A DNA stretch of 40,415 bases from Bacteroidia bacterium (lineage in GTDB: Bacteria > Bacteroidota > Bacteroidia > DATLTG01): NCBI GenBank assembly GCA_039924845.1, contig JBDTAC010000100.1, forward strand, positions 1-40,415, given 5' to 3'. Within the stretch, counting starts at the first letter, position 1, and the number at the start of each line of letters is the position of its first letter. The position numbers and the translations under genes were made by a program. A model generated the notes under the pieces. It searched no databases, was not told the origin of the DNA, and was given only the letters and a program-made list of their open reading frames with translations. Below, one piece after another: positions 8,341-16,276 of this stretch.

Positions 8341-9080
8341 TAGCTGTAATTTTCAAAAGTAATTTGGTCTAAGATACTTCGTTTCGTATTTTGTGTTTCA
8401 GATTTTATTTCTTCTAAAGCAGAATTTTCTTTGAGTTTTTCACTTTGTCCAATCGAATTTAGATATTCCTTTATGGCCATTGGTAAAACTTTGTATAATT
8501 GAAAAAGAGCATCGTCTTGTCTCGAAAGCAAAGCGTAGAATCGATCTCCTGAAATTTTAAAAACTCTACTGTGGCTATATTCTTTCCCATTTATTTCACC
8601 TTTCCACAATTCACAAAAACTGGTTTTTGCTAAAATTTGAACCCAATAACAATTTGCTTTTTTGTACGTATCGGCATAATGCGCTAATTTTTGAAACAAA
8701 GCTTCCGCCGAACTGCTATTCATTGTGTTGTGTTTATTTTTTATATCAGCAAACAAGGTATCGTCTTTTGCTTTGATGTCAAATCCACTCAACTTACCAA
8801 CTGAAAAGTTTTTTATTCCGCCTAAAATTTCTTCGTGAAATGTGCCAATGGAATTATTAATGGATTTATCTATTTGCCTCAAAATCTCTGCTTGAATAAG
8901 GTTTTCCTCATTAATATTATTGAATTTTGCATCAAAAACCAATTTAACAGTATCCACTTTGTTACTGTAAAAGCTCTTTTTCGAAACATTGTTTTTTGCT
9001 TTTAAATAGGCCTTGTGAAGCTTCGATATGCAATCAAGTAAATGCTTGTCTGAAATGAAGCCTACGTATTTATTTTTCAT
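8316..9080 (-). CDS. Eco47II/Sau96I-family type II restriction endonuclease (predicted GGNCC)
   Basis: The 254-residue protein resembles the Eco47II restriction endonuclease family, whose characterised members cut GGNCC. The most recognisable stretch is ADIKNKHNTMNSSSAE near residues 131-146. Here Asp and Lys of DIK, with the preceding GFDI aspartate, probably form the PD-(D/E)xK-type metal site. RQIDKSINNSIGTFHEEILGGI upstream is also family-typical. It faces the methyltransferase tail to tail with a 25-base overlap, so the two genes are transcribed from separate promoters. GGNCC sites occur in the surrounding host genes (for example 2692-2696 and 2743-2747), so the genome needs the methylase. 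Specificity is inferred from family membership. Confidence 0.88.
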   Translation of the reverse strand: MKNKYVGFISDKHLLDCISKLHKAYLKAKNNVSKKSFYSNKVDTVKLVFDAKFNNINEENLIQAEILRQIDKSINNSIGTFHEEILGGIKNFSVGKLSGFDIKAKDDTLFADIKNKHNTMNSSSAEALFQKLAHYADTYKKANCYWVQILAKTSFCELWKGEINGKEYSHSRVFKISGDRFYALLSRQDDALFQLYKVLPMAIKEYLNSIGQSEKLKENSALEEIKSETQNTKRSILDQITFENYSYYLGFDKL

Positions 9081-9105
9081 ACAATTTTATATTATGATAA
9101 CTGCT

Positions 9106-9135
9106 CAAAATTACTCAATAAAAAACGCCTTCAAA
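9106..9135 (-). promoter_or_regulatory. Probable promoter of the restriction endonuclease, -33 inside the flanking repeat
   Basis: On the minus strand, TAATTTTG (9106-9113) fits TAnnTTTG. A TTTG at 9132-9135 lies 18 bases upstream, close to the usual Bacteroidota spacing. The TTTG belongs to the right-hand 32-bp direct repeat, so the repeat may supply part of the promoter. Confidence 0.5.
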
Positions 9136-9151
9136 AAAATAATTTTTCGAA
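9120..9151 (+). repeat. Right 32-bp direct repeat flanking the restriction-modification system
   Basis: This copy is identical to 7019-7050 in the same orientation. It lies between the divergent nuclease gene and rnr. Removing one copy plus the 2.1 kb between the copies would leave kbl and rnr as divergent neighbours separated by one repeat. Confidence 0.9.
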
Positions 9152-9216
9152 ACCGAAAATCTGCTTCTTTTTTTTATTTGTACTTTTAAGAAAAAATTCC
9201 CCGATAAAAAGAGTAC

Positions 9217-11370
9217 ATGTCGAAGAAAAAATCAAAAAAAGGAAAACATTTTTTAGTAGATGAGGTGATTGGAATCCTCAGTAAAAATAGTGGAAAGCCG
9301 CTCAATTACAAACAAGTGGCAGCACAAATGAATATCGAAGATCATTCCCAAAAATTATTAATCAATAATATTCTGGAAGAATTAAACGAGCGCGGAACAA
9401 TTACAGAACCGGAGCGCGGAAAATTTTTAATGAAAACATCCGAACGTTTTATAATCGGAAAAGTGGACATGACTTCCGGCGGCGATGCGTATATCGTTTC
9501 CGACGAAATGGAGGACGATGTTTTTGTGTCAGAGAAAAAGACGGCGCGCGCTTTTCATGGCGATACCGTGAAAGTGCGTGTACGTGCGGCACGTGGCAGT
9601 AGAAAACCAGATGGAGAAATTGTAGAAATTATTTCGCGCGGAAAAACAGAATTTGTTGGAGTCGTAAAAATTTCTCCACGCTTTGCTTTTTTTGTGGCGG
9701 ATAATGCGCGTATGCAAACGGATATTTTTATTCCCTTGGAAAATTTGCTGGGCGCGAAAGATGGACAAAAGGCGATTGCGAAAATTTTAGAATGGCCCGA
9801 AAAAGAACGCAACCCAATTGGCGAAATCACAGAAGTGCTGGGCGATCCGGGAAATAACGAAACAGAAATGCACGCGATACTTGCCGAATTTGGCTTGCCG
9901 TATGCATTCCCGAAAGACGTAGAAAAAATAGCAGATCAAATTCCGACGATTATTACTGCGGAGGAAATTGCGTCGCGAAAAGATTTTAGAAGAATAACCA
10001 CATTTACGATTGATCCATTAGATGCGAAAGACTTTGACGACGCACTTTCCATTCGAAAAATGGAAAACGGAAATTGGGAAATCGGCGTGCACATTGCAGA
10101 CGTTTCTCATTATTTAAAAACGGATTCTATTTTAGACAAAGAAGCGGCAAGTCGCGCTACATCTGTGTATTTGGTGGATCGTGTGGTGCCGATGTTGCCC
10201 GAAATTCTTTCCAACAATGTGTGTTCGCTTCGTCCAAAAGAAGAAAAATTATGTTTTTCTGCGGTGTTTGAATTAGACGAAAACGCCAATGTTTTAGCGG
10301 AATGGTTTGGACGAACAGTGATATTTTCCGACCGTCGTTTTACGTACGAAGAAGTGCAAATTATTTTAGAAACAGAACAAGGCGATTTTTACGATGAACT
10401 GAAAACATTGGATGGATTGGCAAAAAAATTACGCGTCGAACGTTTCAAAAAAGGCTCTATCGCTTTTGATCGTCAAGAAGTAAAATTTAATTTGGACGAA
10501 AAAGGGAATCCAATCGGTGTATTTTTTAAAGAACAAAAAGATGCGCATAAATTAATTGAAGACTTTATGTTGCTTGCCAATCGTAAGGTTGCGGAGTATG
10601 TCGGAAAAAGAAAAACGAATAAGCAAAAAACATTTGTGTACCGAATTCACGATTCGCCAGATCCTGAAAAATTGAAAAACTTTTCTGCTTTTGTTTCGCG
10701 TTTCGGTTATAAAATAGATACAAAATCGGACAAAGATATTGCGGTTTCGATGAATAAATTATTGCACGATTCGAAATCAAAACCCGAAGAAAATATCATC
10801 GAACAATTAGCGATTCGTACCATGTCGAAAGCAATTTATACCACGCAAAACATCGGTCATTACGGATTGGCATTTGATTATTACACGCATTTTACTTCGC
10901 CCATTCGCCGTTATCCGGATGTGTTGGTGCACCGTTTATTGCAACGTTATTTGGATGAAGCCGCTGGAAAAAATGTTTTGTCCATCAACGATAAACAATT
11001 GGAAGACGAATGCAAACACTCGTCGGAGATGGAAAAATTAGCTGCCGAAGCCGAACGCGCTTCTGTCAAATACAAACAAGTAGAATTTTTAGAAGATAAA
11101 ATCGGACAAAAATTTGACGGAATTGTATCGGGCGTTACCGAGTGGGGAATGTTTGTGGAAATCATTGAAAACAAATGCGAAGGCATGATTCGTTTGCGCG
11201 ATTTAGCAGATGATTTTTATTTCTTCGATCAAGAAAATTATTGCATCAAAGGCAGACGTAGCGGAAAAACTTTTTCCTTGGGAGATAAATTGAGAATCGT
11301 TGTAAAACGTGCTGATTTAGTGAGAAAGCAATTGGATTTCGGCTTGGCTGGAAAATCATTTGACTACTAA
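9217..11370 (+). CDS. rnr: Ribonuclease R (RNB-family 3'-5' exoribonuclease)
   Basis: RNase R is a processive 3'-5' exoribonuclease that degrades structured RNA and helps in rRNA and tmRNA quality control. The 717-residue protein shows an N-terminal winged-helix RNA-binding region (residues 1-70), cold-shock domains, and the RNB catalytic domain with TIDPLDAKDFDDALSI near residue 265, whose aspartates bind magnesium. HYGLAFDYYTHFTSPIRRYPDVLVHRLL, the family signature, lies near residue 550. A C-terminal S1 domain (GQKFDGIVSGVTEWGMFVEI) follows. The lysine-rich tail typical of E. coli RNase R is absent, as is common in this phylum. It is transcribed away from the restriction system and ends at an element shared with the convergent lipoprotein gene. 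Confidence 0.96.
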   Translation: MSKKKSKKGKHFLVDEVIGILSKNSGKPLNYKQVAAQMNIEDHSQKLLINNILEELNERGTITEPERGKFLMKTSERFIIGKVDMTSGGDAYIVSDEMEDDVFVSEKKTARAFHGDTVKVRVRAARGSRKPDGEIVEIISRGKTEFVGVVKISPRFAFFVADNARMQTDIFIPLENLLGAKDGQKAIAKILEWPEKERNPIGEITEVLGDPGNNETEMHAILAEFGLPYAFPKDVEKIADQIPTIITAEEIASRKDFRRITTFTIDPLDAKDFDDALSIRKMENGNWEIGVHIADVSHYLKTDSILDKEAASRATSVYLVDRVVPMLPEILSNNVCSLRPKEEKLCFSAVFELDENANVLAEWFGRTVIFSDRRFTYEEVQIILETEQGDFYDELKTLDGLAKKLRVERFKKGSIAFDRQEVKFNLDEKGNPIGVFFKEQKDAHKLIEDFMLLANRKVAEYVGKRKTNKQKTFVYRIHDSPDPEKLKNFSAFVSRFGYKIDTKSDKDIAVSMNKLLHDSKSKPEENIIEQLAIRTMSKAIYTTQNIGHYGLAFDYYTHFTSPIRRYPDVLVHRLLQRYLDEAAGKNVLSINDKQLEDECKHSSEMEKLAAEAERASVKYKQVEFLEDKIGQKFDGIVSGVTEWGMFVEIIENKCEGMIRLRDLADDFYFFDQENYCIKGRRSGKTFSLGDKLRIVVKRADLVRKQLDFGLAGKSFDY

Positions 11371-11374
11371 AAAA

Positions 11375-11402
11375 GGTCTTCAAAAAAATAATTTTTCAAA
11401 GC
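11375..11402 (+). repeat. Interspersed near-palindrome at the rnr 3' end
   Basis: GGTCTTC, the AT-rich core and TTCAAAGC form a hairpin-capable copy between convergent rnr and the lipoprotein gene. At this site it could act as a bidirectional terminator. Confidence 0.75.
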
Positions 11403-11421
11403 AAAATAAAACTTGAAAAAG

Positions 11422-11952
11422 TTATGGTACAGGGATGATGGGCGTGTATATCACGTTGCTTTGATGCAAAGCCCGATCATAAATATAAACGCGAAATTCA
11501 ATTTCGTTGTGTCCAGGATAATAATACGGGGCATGCAACATCACTTGTATTTTTCCACTCAAAACCTTCACTTTTCCCGCAGGTGTAATATTCGGAAGAC
11601 GGTATGGAAAATAAATTGTATCGTTAAACAAAGAGTCTCCACCAGCTTGATAAAACGGCTTGAAAGAGCCATCCGAAGTCTTGTATAAATACTCTAAAAA
11701 ACAATCGTAATAATATTTATTTTTATCTTTTCTGAAATCGTAAGGCGCTAATGTATCGCCGGGATTCAGCCCAATATCGCCGTCTCCATCTTTAAAATTG
11801 AAAATAAGTGCGGCAGAATCCGTTCCATATTTTATAAAATTATTAAACGTAATTGCTGGAATGTCCGAATAATTGGGCGCTTTGATACAACCCGAAAAAA
11901 TAATTCCAGAAACCATCATTATCAAAAAAATATTTTTTACAGCGCTTTTCAT
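11422..11952 (-). CDS. Small lipoprotein of unknown function (Bacteroidota-type)
   Basis: This 176-residue protein is not assigned a function. The ATG at 11952 is chosen because it gives a proper lipoprotein signal peptide: MKSAVKN, a hydrophobic run, and a lipobox ending in SGC with Cys22 as the lipidation site. The open frame extends upstream to 12141, but that extension overlaps the start of the divergent luxE-like gene and has no signal. The mature part contains an acidic KDGDGDIGLNPGDT segment that looks like a calcium-binding loop, followed by an aromatic-rich KNKYYYDCFLEYLYK stretch. The protein is probably exported to the outer membrane or periplasm. The gene converges on rnr with the hairpin element between them. 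Confidence 0.75.
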   Translation of the reverse strand: MKSAVKNIFLIMMVSGIIFSGCIKAPNYSDIPAITFNNFIKYGTDSAALIFNFKDGDGDIGLNPGDTLAPYDFRKDKNKYYYDCFLEYLYKTSDGSFKPFYQAGGDSLFNDTIYFPYRLPNITPAGKVKVLSGKIQVMLHAPYYYPGHNEIEFRVYIYDRALHQSNVIYTPIIPVP

Positions 11953-11959
11953 TTTAGTG

Positions 11960-11990
11960 TTTGAAAGGTTAAAATTAAGGAATATTTTTG
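11960..11990 (+). promoter_or_regulatory. Bacteroidota-type promoter of the LuxE-like gene
   Basis: A -33 TTTG (11960-11963) and a -7 TATTTTTG (11983-11990) are separated by 19 bases, an excellent fit to the phylum consensus. The start codon of the LuxE-like gene is 35 bases further on. Confidence 0.65.
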
Positions 11991-12024
11991 TTTTCGCATA
12001 TTTGCGCTTTTTAATTGCTAAAAA

Positions 12025-13002
12025 ATGTTTCGTAAAATCCCACTTTCGCAGATAAATAAAGATAATTTCAAGGAATATGCCTTGGATGTTTTTCGCTTTC
12101 AAGCGGAAGAAAATCCGATTTACAAAACGTATTTGAAGCAATTAAACATTAATTTTAAAACGATTTCGGAACTGGAAAAAATTCCTTTTTTACCAATTGA
12201 ATTTTTCAAAACGCATGAAATTATTTCTGAAAAAAAAATTTCGGAAACTGTTTTTACGAGCAGCGCCACAACAGGAACTATTCCGAGCAAACATTACGTG
12301 GCAGAACTTTCCTTGTATCGCGAAAGTTTTACAAAAGCATTTCAACTTTTTTATGGAAAAATTACAGATTATTGTGTGCTTGCATTATTACCTTCTTACC
12401 TAGAAAGAGAGGGATCTTCGTTGATTTTGATGGTAGAAGAATTAATACAAAAATCACAAAATAAAAACAGCGGATTTTATCTTCACAACCAACAAGAGCT
12501 CGCTGAAAAAATAATTTTTCTGGAGCAAAAAAAACAAAAAATAATTTTGATTGGCGTTACGTATGCTTTGTTAGAATTGGCGGAAACACAAGTCTTTTCA
12601 GTCAAAAATACCATTGTAATGGAAACTGGCGGCATGAAAGGAAAACGCAAAGAAATGCTGCGCGAAGAGTTGCATCTTTTTTTGTGCGAACGTTTCGGCG
12701 TAAAAAAAATTCATTCAGAATACGGAATGACGGAATTGCTCTCTCAGGCATATTCTAAAGGTGATGGCGTGTTTGAATGTCCGCCTTGGATGCGCGTTTT
12801 AGTGCGCGATGTAAACGATCCTTTTTCAATTGTTGCACACGAAAAATCAGGTGGTATCAACGTTATAGATCTTGCCAATATTTATTCTTGCGCGTTTATC
12901 GCAACGCAAGATTTAGGAAAATTGCATTCAGAAAATAATTTTGAAGTACTCGGAAGGTTTGATAACAGCGATATTCGCGGATGTAATTTGATGATGCAGT
13001 AA
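12025..13002 (+). CDS. LuxE-like acyl-protein synthetase / acyltransferase
   Basis: The 325-residue protein belongs to the LuxE/acyl-protein synthetase group within the adenylate-forming superfamily. LuxE activates fatty acids and transfers them to a cysteine. The TSSATTGTIPSKH segment near residue 80 corresponds to the ATP-binding TSGTTG-like loop, and the HSEYGMTELLSQAY segment near residue 233 corresponds to the YGxTE motif of adenylating enzymes. No luxCDAB genes are present, so bioluminescence is not implied. In Bacteroidota such proteins occur alone and probably activate an acyl group for an unknown acceptor. The gene has its own strong promoter, divergent from the lipoprotein gene. An internal copy of the interspersed motif is at 12501-12523. 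Confidence 0.82.
   Translation: MFRKIPLSQINKDNFKEYALDVFRFQAEENPIYKTYLKQLNINFKTISELEKIPFLPIEFFKTHEIISEKKISETVFTSSATTGTIPSKHYVAELSLYRESFTKAFQLFYGKITDYCVLALLPSYLEREGSSLILMVEELIQKSQNKNSGFYLHNQQELAEKIIFLEQKKQKIILIGVTYALLELAETQVFSVKNTIVMETGGMKGKRKEMLREELHLFLCERFGVKKIHSEYGMTELLSQAYSKGDGVFECPPWMRVLVRDVNDPFSIVAHEKSGGINVIDLANIYSCAFIATQDLGKLHSENNFEVLGRFDNSDIRGCNLMMQ
12501..12523. repeat. Intragenic copy of the interspersed near-palindrome (in the LuxE-like gene)
   Basis: The GAAAAAATAATTTTTC core lies within the coding region and is read as EKIIF, the same peptide as in mnmH at 3430-3451. Confidence 0.55.
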
Positions 13003-13003
13003 A

Positions 13004-13053
13004 AAATTATTTTTTTGAACGCTCGAAAAATTATTTTTTCAAAGCCTTTTTTT
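13004..13053 (-). repeat. Paired near-palindromes; 13019-13053 is the left 35-bp direct repeat
   Basis: Two copies of the AT-rich element lie back to back just after the LuxE-like stop codon. The second, with ACGCTCG at its left and CAAAGCC plus a T-run at its right, is identical over 35 bases to 13609-13643. Together the two copies bracket a single gene. The T-run after GCC also resembles a terminator tail for the LuxE-like transcript. Confidence 0.85.
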
Positions 13054-13083
13054 ACCCAAAAAATTCAAATGGAAATTAGGCAA

Positions 13084-13575
13084 CTACTCTTTCTGAACAC
13101 TAACTAAATTTTCGTATAATTCTTTAATTTTATTTTTATTCCAATCAGTTTCAAAAACAGTATTACTATACTGCGTTATAGATAAGTTATCTTGCTTAAA
13201 TGTTAATTGAAATTTTTGAAATAAACTTACAGATGGAACGCGTTCCAGTTCTATGTTTACTTGCCTTTTATTAAAAATGATTTTCTTTTCCTTGTTATAT
13301 GACAGATAGTTAATTGTAATAAATTCCGCGTCATAATATATTTGATATACGAATATTTTATTCCACCTTATAGTGATTCTAATCGCATATAAATATATTA
13401 GAAACACAGTTCCAAACGCAATACCATCCGAAGAAAAAGAACTTAGCCCTTCACCATCAAAATACAATAGAAATATATATGCAAATAAGTACAATATTGT
13501 GTTACTCAATAAGATTTTCGAATATCTTTTCCACATTGATTGTTTCTCAAATTCAAGTAAAGTTATTTTTCCCAT
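13084..13575 (-). CDS. Membrane protein of unknown function, two TM helices plus soluble C-terminal domain
   Basis: This 163-residue protein is not recognised. It starts MGKITLLEFEKQSMWKRY and has two hydrophobic helices, about residues 21-40 and 51-69. A soluble segment of about 90 residues follows, rich in short beta-type stretches (FVYQIYYDAEFITINYL, KKIIFNKRQVNIELERV). This layout resembles YcxB/PH-like membrane proteins, but the match is only by architecture. It is the sole gene between two perfect 35-base direct repeats. Its neighbours, the LuxE-like gene and the methyltransferase, would be convergent without it. That setting and its lack of a recognisable family suggest a mobile or accessory gene. 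No transposase or integrase is associated. Confidence 0.65.
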   Translation of the reverse strand: MGKITLLEFEKQSMWKRYSKILLSNTILYLFAYIFLLYFDGEGLSSFSSDGIAFGTVFLIYLYAIRITIRWNKIFVYQIYYDAEFITINYLSYNKEKKIIFNKRQVNIELERVPSVSLFQKFQLTFKQDNLSITQYSNTVFETDWNKNKIKELYENLVSVQKE

Positions 13576-13608
13576 TTAATTATTTATTGAAATTTTGCGT
13601 CAGAAAAC

Positions 13609-13643
13609 ACGCTCGAAAAATTATTTTTTCAAAGCCTTTTTTT
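13609..13643 (-). repeat. Right 35-bp direct repeat flanking the membrane-protein locus
   Basis: This copy is identical to 13019-13053, starting at ACGCTCG and ending in the T-run after GCC. The flanking bases differ on both sides (13018 A versus 13608 C; 13054 A versus 13644 T). Confidence 0.88.
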
Positions 13644-13657
13644 TTAAAATTTTACGC

Positions 13658-14521
13658 TTAAATATTATACAATCGCCCGAAGACGCCCAAAGGCAGCTTC
13701 ACTCCGCTCGTAGCTTGTAAAAAAAGTTCTCCTGTTTCTTTTTTCGAATCTGGAAAATTATTTTTCAAAAGGTTTTCAATAATAATAGAGGAAAAGCCCA
13801 AGGAATAAGCATTCAGAATCAAAAAATGCTCTTTCGGATCCAAAATATTCAAAACGGATTTCATCATTTCATTGATGTGATCTTCCAATTTCCATTTCTC
13901 TCCGTTCGGTCCGTGGCCGAAAGCAGGCGGATCTAAAATAATTCCGTTGTATTTATTTCCTCTTTTTTCTTCGCGTTTTACAAATTTCAAAGCATCTTCC
14001 ACTACCCAACGAATGTCGCGCAAGCCTGATAAATCCATGTTTTCCTTCGCCCAGGTAATTACTTGTTTGATGGAATCCACGTGCGTAACATCCGCACCAG
14101 CGCTTTTTGCCGCCAAAGATGCACCGCCAGTGTAAGCGAATAAATTCAACACTTTTGGTGCAGGATTTTGTATTTTTTTTACTGATTGCTGAATAAAATC
14201 CCAATTAGAACCTTGCTCCGGAAAAACGCCCACGTGTTTGAAAGCCGTTAATCCCAAACGAAAGCGAATATCTTGTTGATACGAAATCGTCCATTGATCG
14301 GGCGCAGGTTTTAGTTTTTTCCATTCACCAGCAGAACTCGATTTCGGCATAAAAAGCAAGTGCGCTTTTTTCTCCCATTCCTGATTGCTCCAAGCTTTAT
14401 CCCACACTGCTTGCGGCTCTGGGCGAATGGTAATGTATTGCCCGAAACGTTCCAATTTCTCAAAATTGCCGCAATCCAGCAATTCGTAATCTTTCCAATT
14501 TTCGGGTTTTAGTAACAGCAT
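13658..14521 (-). CDS. Class I SAM-dependent methyltransferase, RlmI/RlmK-like
   Basis: This is a predicted S-adenosylmethionine-dependent rRNA methyltransferase. The ATG at 14521 gives 287 residues starting MLLLKPENWKDYELLDCG. The frame is open to 14617, but the extra 32 residues look like untranslated leader and include a hairpin element. SAM-binding motif I is VLNLFAYTGGASLAAKSAGA, with the acidic HVDS strand following. Motif IV is LDPPAFGHGPNGEKW, the DPP(A/S)F type seen in the RlmI and RlmL/K families. The N-terminal PUA domain of RlmI is missing or very different, so the exact target base is not assigned. It is transcribed toward the membrane-protein locus, with the 35-bp repeat just after its stop. 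Confidence 0.85.
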   Translation of the reverse strand: MLLLKPENWKDYELLDCGNFEKLERFGQYITIRPEPQAVWDKAWSNQEWEKKAHLLFMPKSSSAGEWKKLKPAPDQWTISYQQDIRFRLGLTAFKHVGVFPEQGSNWDFIQQSVKKIQNPAPKVLNLFAYTGGASLAAKSAGADVTHVDSIKQVITWAKENMDLSGLRDIRWVVEDALKFVKREEKRGNKYNGIILDPPAFGHGPNGEKWKLEDHINEMMKSVLNILDPKEHFLILNAYSLGFSSIIIENLLKNNFPDSKKETGELFLQATSGVKLPLGVFGRLYNI

Positions 14522-14590
14522 TTTATTTTTTTCTTGATTGCAAAAATGCTGATTTTTATTTTCTGTTTTAGGAAAATGTTTTAAGCAGTA

Positions 14591-14611
14591 TTCAAAAAAT
14601 AGTTTTTCAAG
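14591..14611. repeat. Divergent copy of the interspersed near-palindrome
   Basis: TTCAAAAAATAGTTTTTCAAG lies between the divergent methyltransferase and aldehyde dehydrogenase genes, just upstream of the latter's promoter box. It differs from the core by TAG for TAA at the centre. Confidence 0.5.
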
Positions 14612-14647
14612 AAACAAAAACCTGTTTTATAAATCCCTTTTCTCTCT

Positions 14648-14655
14648 TATCTTTG
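14648..14655 (+). promoter_or_regulatory. Probable -7 box for the aldehyde dehydrogenase gene
   Basis: TATCTTTG is a full TAnnTTTG match 25 bases before the ATG at 14673. The -33 element is weak. Confidence 0.5.
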
Positions 14656-14672
14656 CAGGAAAAATATACAAC

Positions 14673-16226
14673 ATGGTAGAAACTGCAAAATCGGCAATTG
14701 CCGAAACACTCGCACACTTAGGAATAAAGGAAATAAATAACGGTGCTTGCACTGGAACCAAATGGATAACGACTTCCGGTGATTTACTGGAATCTTATTC
14801 TCCGGCTGATGGAACATTAATCGGTTCTATAAAACAAGCTACTTGGGATAATTACGAAACCGTTATCGCGCAAGCGCAAAAAGCGTTTAAAGAATGGCAA
14901 ATGGTGCCTGCTCCGAAACGTGGCGAAGTGGTGCGACAAATAGGAAATGCGCTTCGTGAAAACAAAGAACATTTGGGAAAATTAGTGTCGTACGAAATGG
15001 GGAAAATTTATCAAGAAGGTTTAGGCGAAGTGCAGGAAATGATTGATATCTGTGATTTTGCTGTCGGACTTTCGCGTCAATTATATGGATTTACAATGCA
15101 CTCGGAACGCGAAAAACACCGCATGTACGATCAATATCATCCGCTCGGAATTGTAGGCGTGGTGAGCGCTTTTAATTTTCCAGTTGCCGTTTGGTCGTGG
15201 AATGCCATGTTGGCAATGGTTTGCGGAGATGTAGCTGTTTGGAAACCAAGTTCGAAAACAATGTTATGCGCACTTGCAGTACATCATATTATTGAAAAAG
15301 TATTGAAAGAAAACAATGTTCCAGAAGGTGTTTTAACCTTGGTGGCTGCTGGTTCTAAATATGTAGGTGATGATTTTTTAGCCGATAAACGTATTCCTTT
15401 AATCTCTGCAACAGGCTCTACGCGCGTTGGAAAGAAAGTTGGGAAAATAGTAGGTGAACGTTTGGGCAGAAGTTTATTGGAATTAGGCGGTAACAATGCC
15501 ATCATTATCAGCGAACATGCAAACATGGAAATGGCTTTGCGCGCCACTGTTTTCGGAGCTGTTGGAACAGCAGGACAACGTTGTACTTCTACTCGCAGAT
15601 TGATTATTAAAGATTCTATTTACGAAGCTTTTAAAACAAAATTAATTGCCGCGTATCAACACATTCGCATCGGAAATCCTTTACATGTGGATACTTTGGT
15701 TGGTCCGTTAATTGATAAAAATGCGGTAAAAGATTTTGTAAACGCTATTGCTGAAATTAAAAAAGAAGGTGGAAAAATTATTTTCGGAGGCAATGTGTTA
15801 GACGGAAAAGGCTACGAATCGGGCTGCTACGTTAATCCGTGCATCGCGGAAGTAAAAAATAGTTATAAAATTGTTCAAGAAGAAACCTTCGCTCCCATTT
15901 TATATTTGATAAAATATTCGACTATCGAAGAAGCAATTGAATTGCAAAACGATGTGCCACAAGGTTTGTCGTCTTCTATATTTTCAAACAACATGTTGGA
16001 AACAGAAAAATTTCTTTCGCACGAAGGTTCTGATTGCGGAATTGCTAACGTAAACATCGGAACTTCTGGTGCTGAAATTGGTGGCGCTTTTGGTGGCGAA
16101 AAAGAAACAGGTGGCGGACGTGAATCTGGCTCTGATGCTTGGAAAATTTATATGCGCAGACAAACTAACACGATTAATTACGGTAGCAGTTTACCTTTAG
16201 CGCAAGGCATTAAATTTGATTTGTAA
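14673..16226 (+). CDS. Aldehyde dehydrogenase, ALDH7 (antiquitin)-like
   Basis: The 517-residue NAD-dependent aldehyde dehydrogenase resembles the ALDH7/antiquitin group, whose best-known role is oxidising alpha-aminoadipic semialdehyde in lysine breakdown. The catalytic Cys304 lies in GTAGQRCTSTRR and the general-base Glu270 in LLELGGNNAI. The paired ELGGNN and AGQRCT signatures are characteristic of this subgroup. The cofactor loop SATGSTRVGKKVG is also present. The length fits the family. It is monocistronic: it has its own -7 box and a strong hairpin terminator 17 bases after the stop. No other lysine-degradation gene is in the window, so the physiological substrate remains inferred from family membership. 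Confidence 0.9.
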   Translation: MVETAKSAIAETLAHLGIKEINNGACTGTKWITTSGDLLESYSPADGTLIGSIKQATWDNYETVIAQAQKAFKEWQMVPAPKRGEVVRQIGNALRENKEHLGKLVSYEMGKIYQEGLGEVQEMIDICDFAVGLSRQLYGFTMHSEREKHRMYDQYHPLGIVGVVSAFNFPVAVWSWNAMLAMVCGDVAVWKPSSKTMLCALAVHHIIEKVLKENNVPEGVLTLVAAGSKYVGDDFLADKRIPLISATGSTRVGKKVGKIVGERLGRSLLELGGNNAIIISEHANMEMALRATVFGAVGTAGQRCTSTRRLIIKDSIYEAFKTKLIAAYQHIRIGNPLHVDTLVGPLIDKNAVKDFVNAIAEIKKEGGKIIFGGNVLDGKGYESGCYVNPCIAEVKNSYKIVQEETFAPILYLIKYSTIEEAIELQNDVPQGLSSSIFSNNMLETEKFLSHEGSDCGIANVNIGTSGAEIGGAFGGEKETGGGRESGSDAWKIYMRRQTNTINYGSSLPLAQGIKFDL

Positions 16227-16242
16227 AAGAATTTTTATTCTT

Positions 16243-16276
16243 AAAAATCCTTCTCCAAAAGAGAGGGATTTTTTTT
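16243..16276 (+). terminator. Rho-independent terminator of the aldehyde dehydrogenase gene
   Basis: AAAAATCCTTCTC pairs with GAGAGGGATTTTT across a 5-base loop (13 pairs including one G-T), and the T-run continues to 16276. This is the clearest intrinsic terminator in the window. Confidence 0.85.

Noticed and set aside
7105-9080. Host avoidance of GGNCC sites
   Set aside because: Several GGNCC sites are easily found in neighbouring host genes (for example 2692, 2743), so no avoidance is evident by eye.
7019-9151. Transposon or integron carrying the restriction system
   Set aside because: There is no transposase, integrase or attI-like site. The flanks are direct copies of a genome-wide repeat rather than inverted terminal repeats with short target duplications.
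11953-12141. Upstream extension of the lipoprotein ORF
   Set aside because: It overlaps the promoter and first codons of the divergent LuxE-like gene, and it would bury the lipoprotein signal peptide.
12025-13002. Bioluminescence locus
   Set aside because: The LuxE-like gene stands alone, and no luxA, luxB, luxC or luxD homologues are nearby.
14522-14617. Upstream extension of the RlmI-like methyltransferase
   Set aside because: The extra 32 residues are encoded partly by the hairpin motif and look unlike a protein start. MLLLKPENWKDYELL is a natural beginning.
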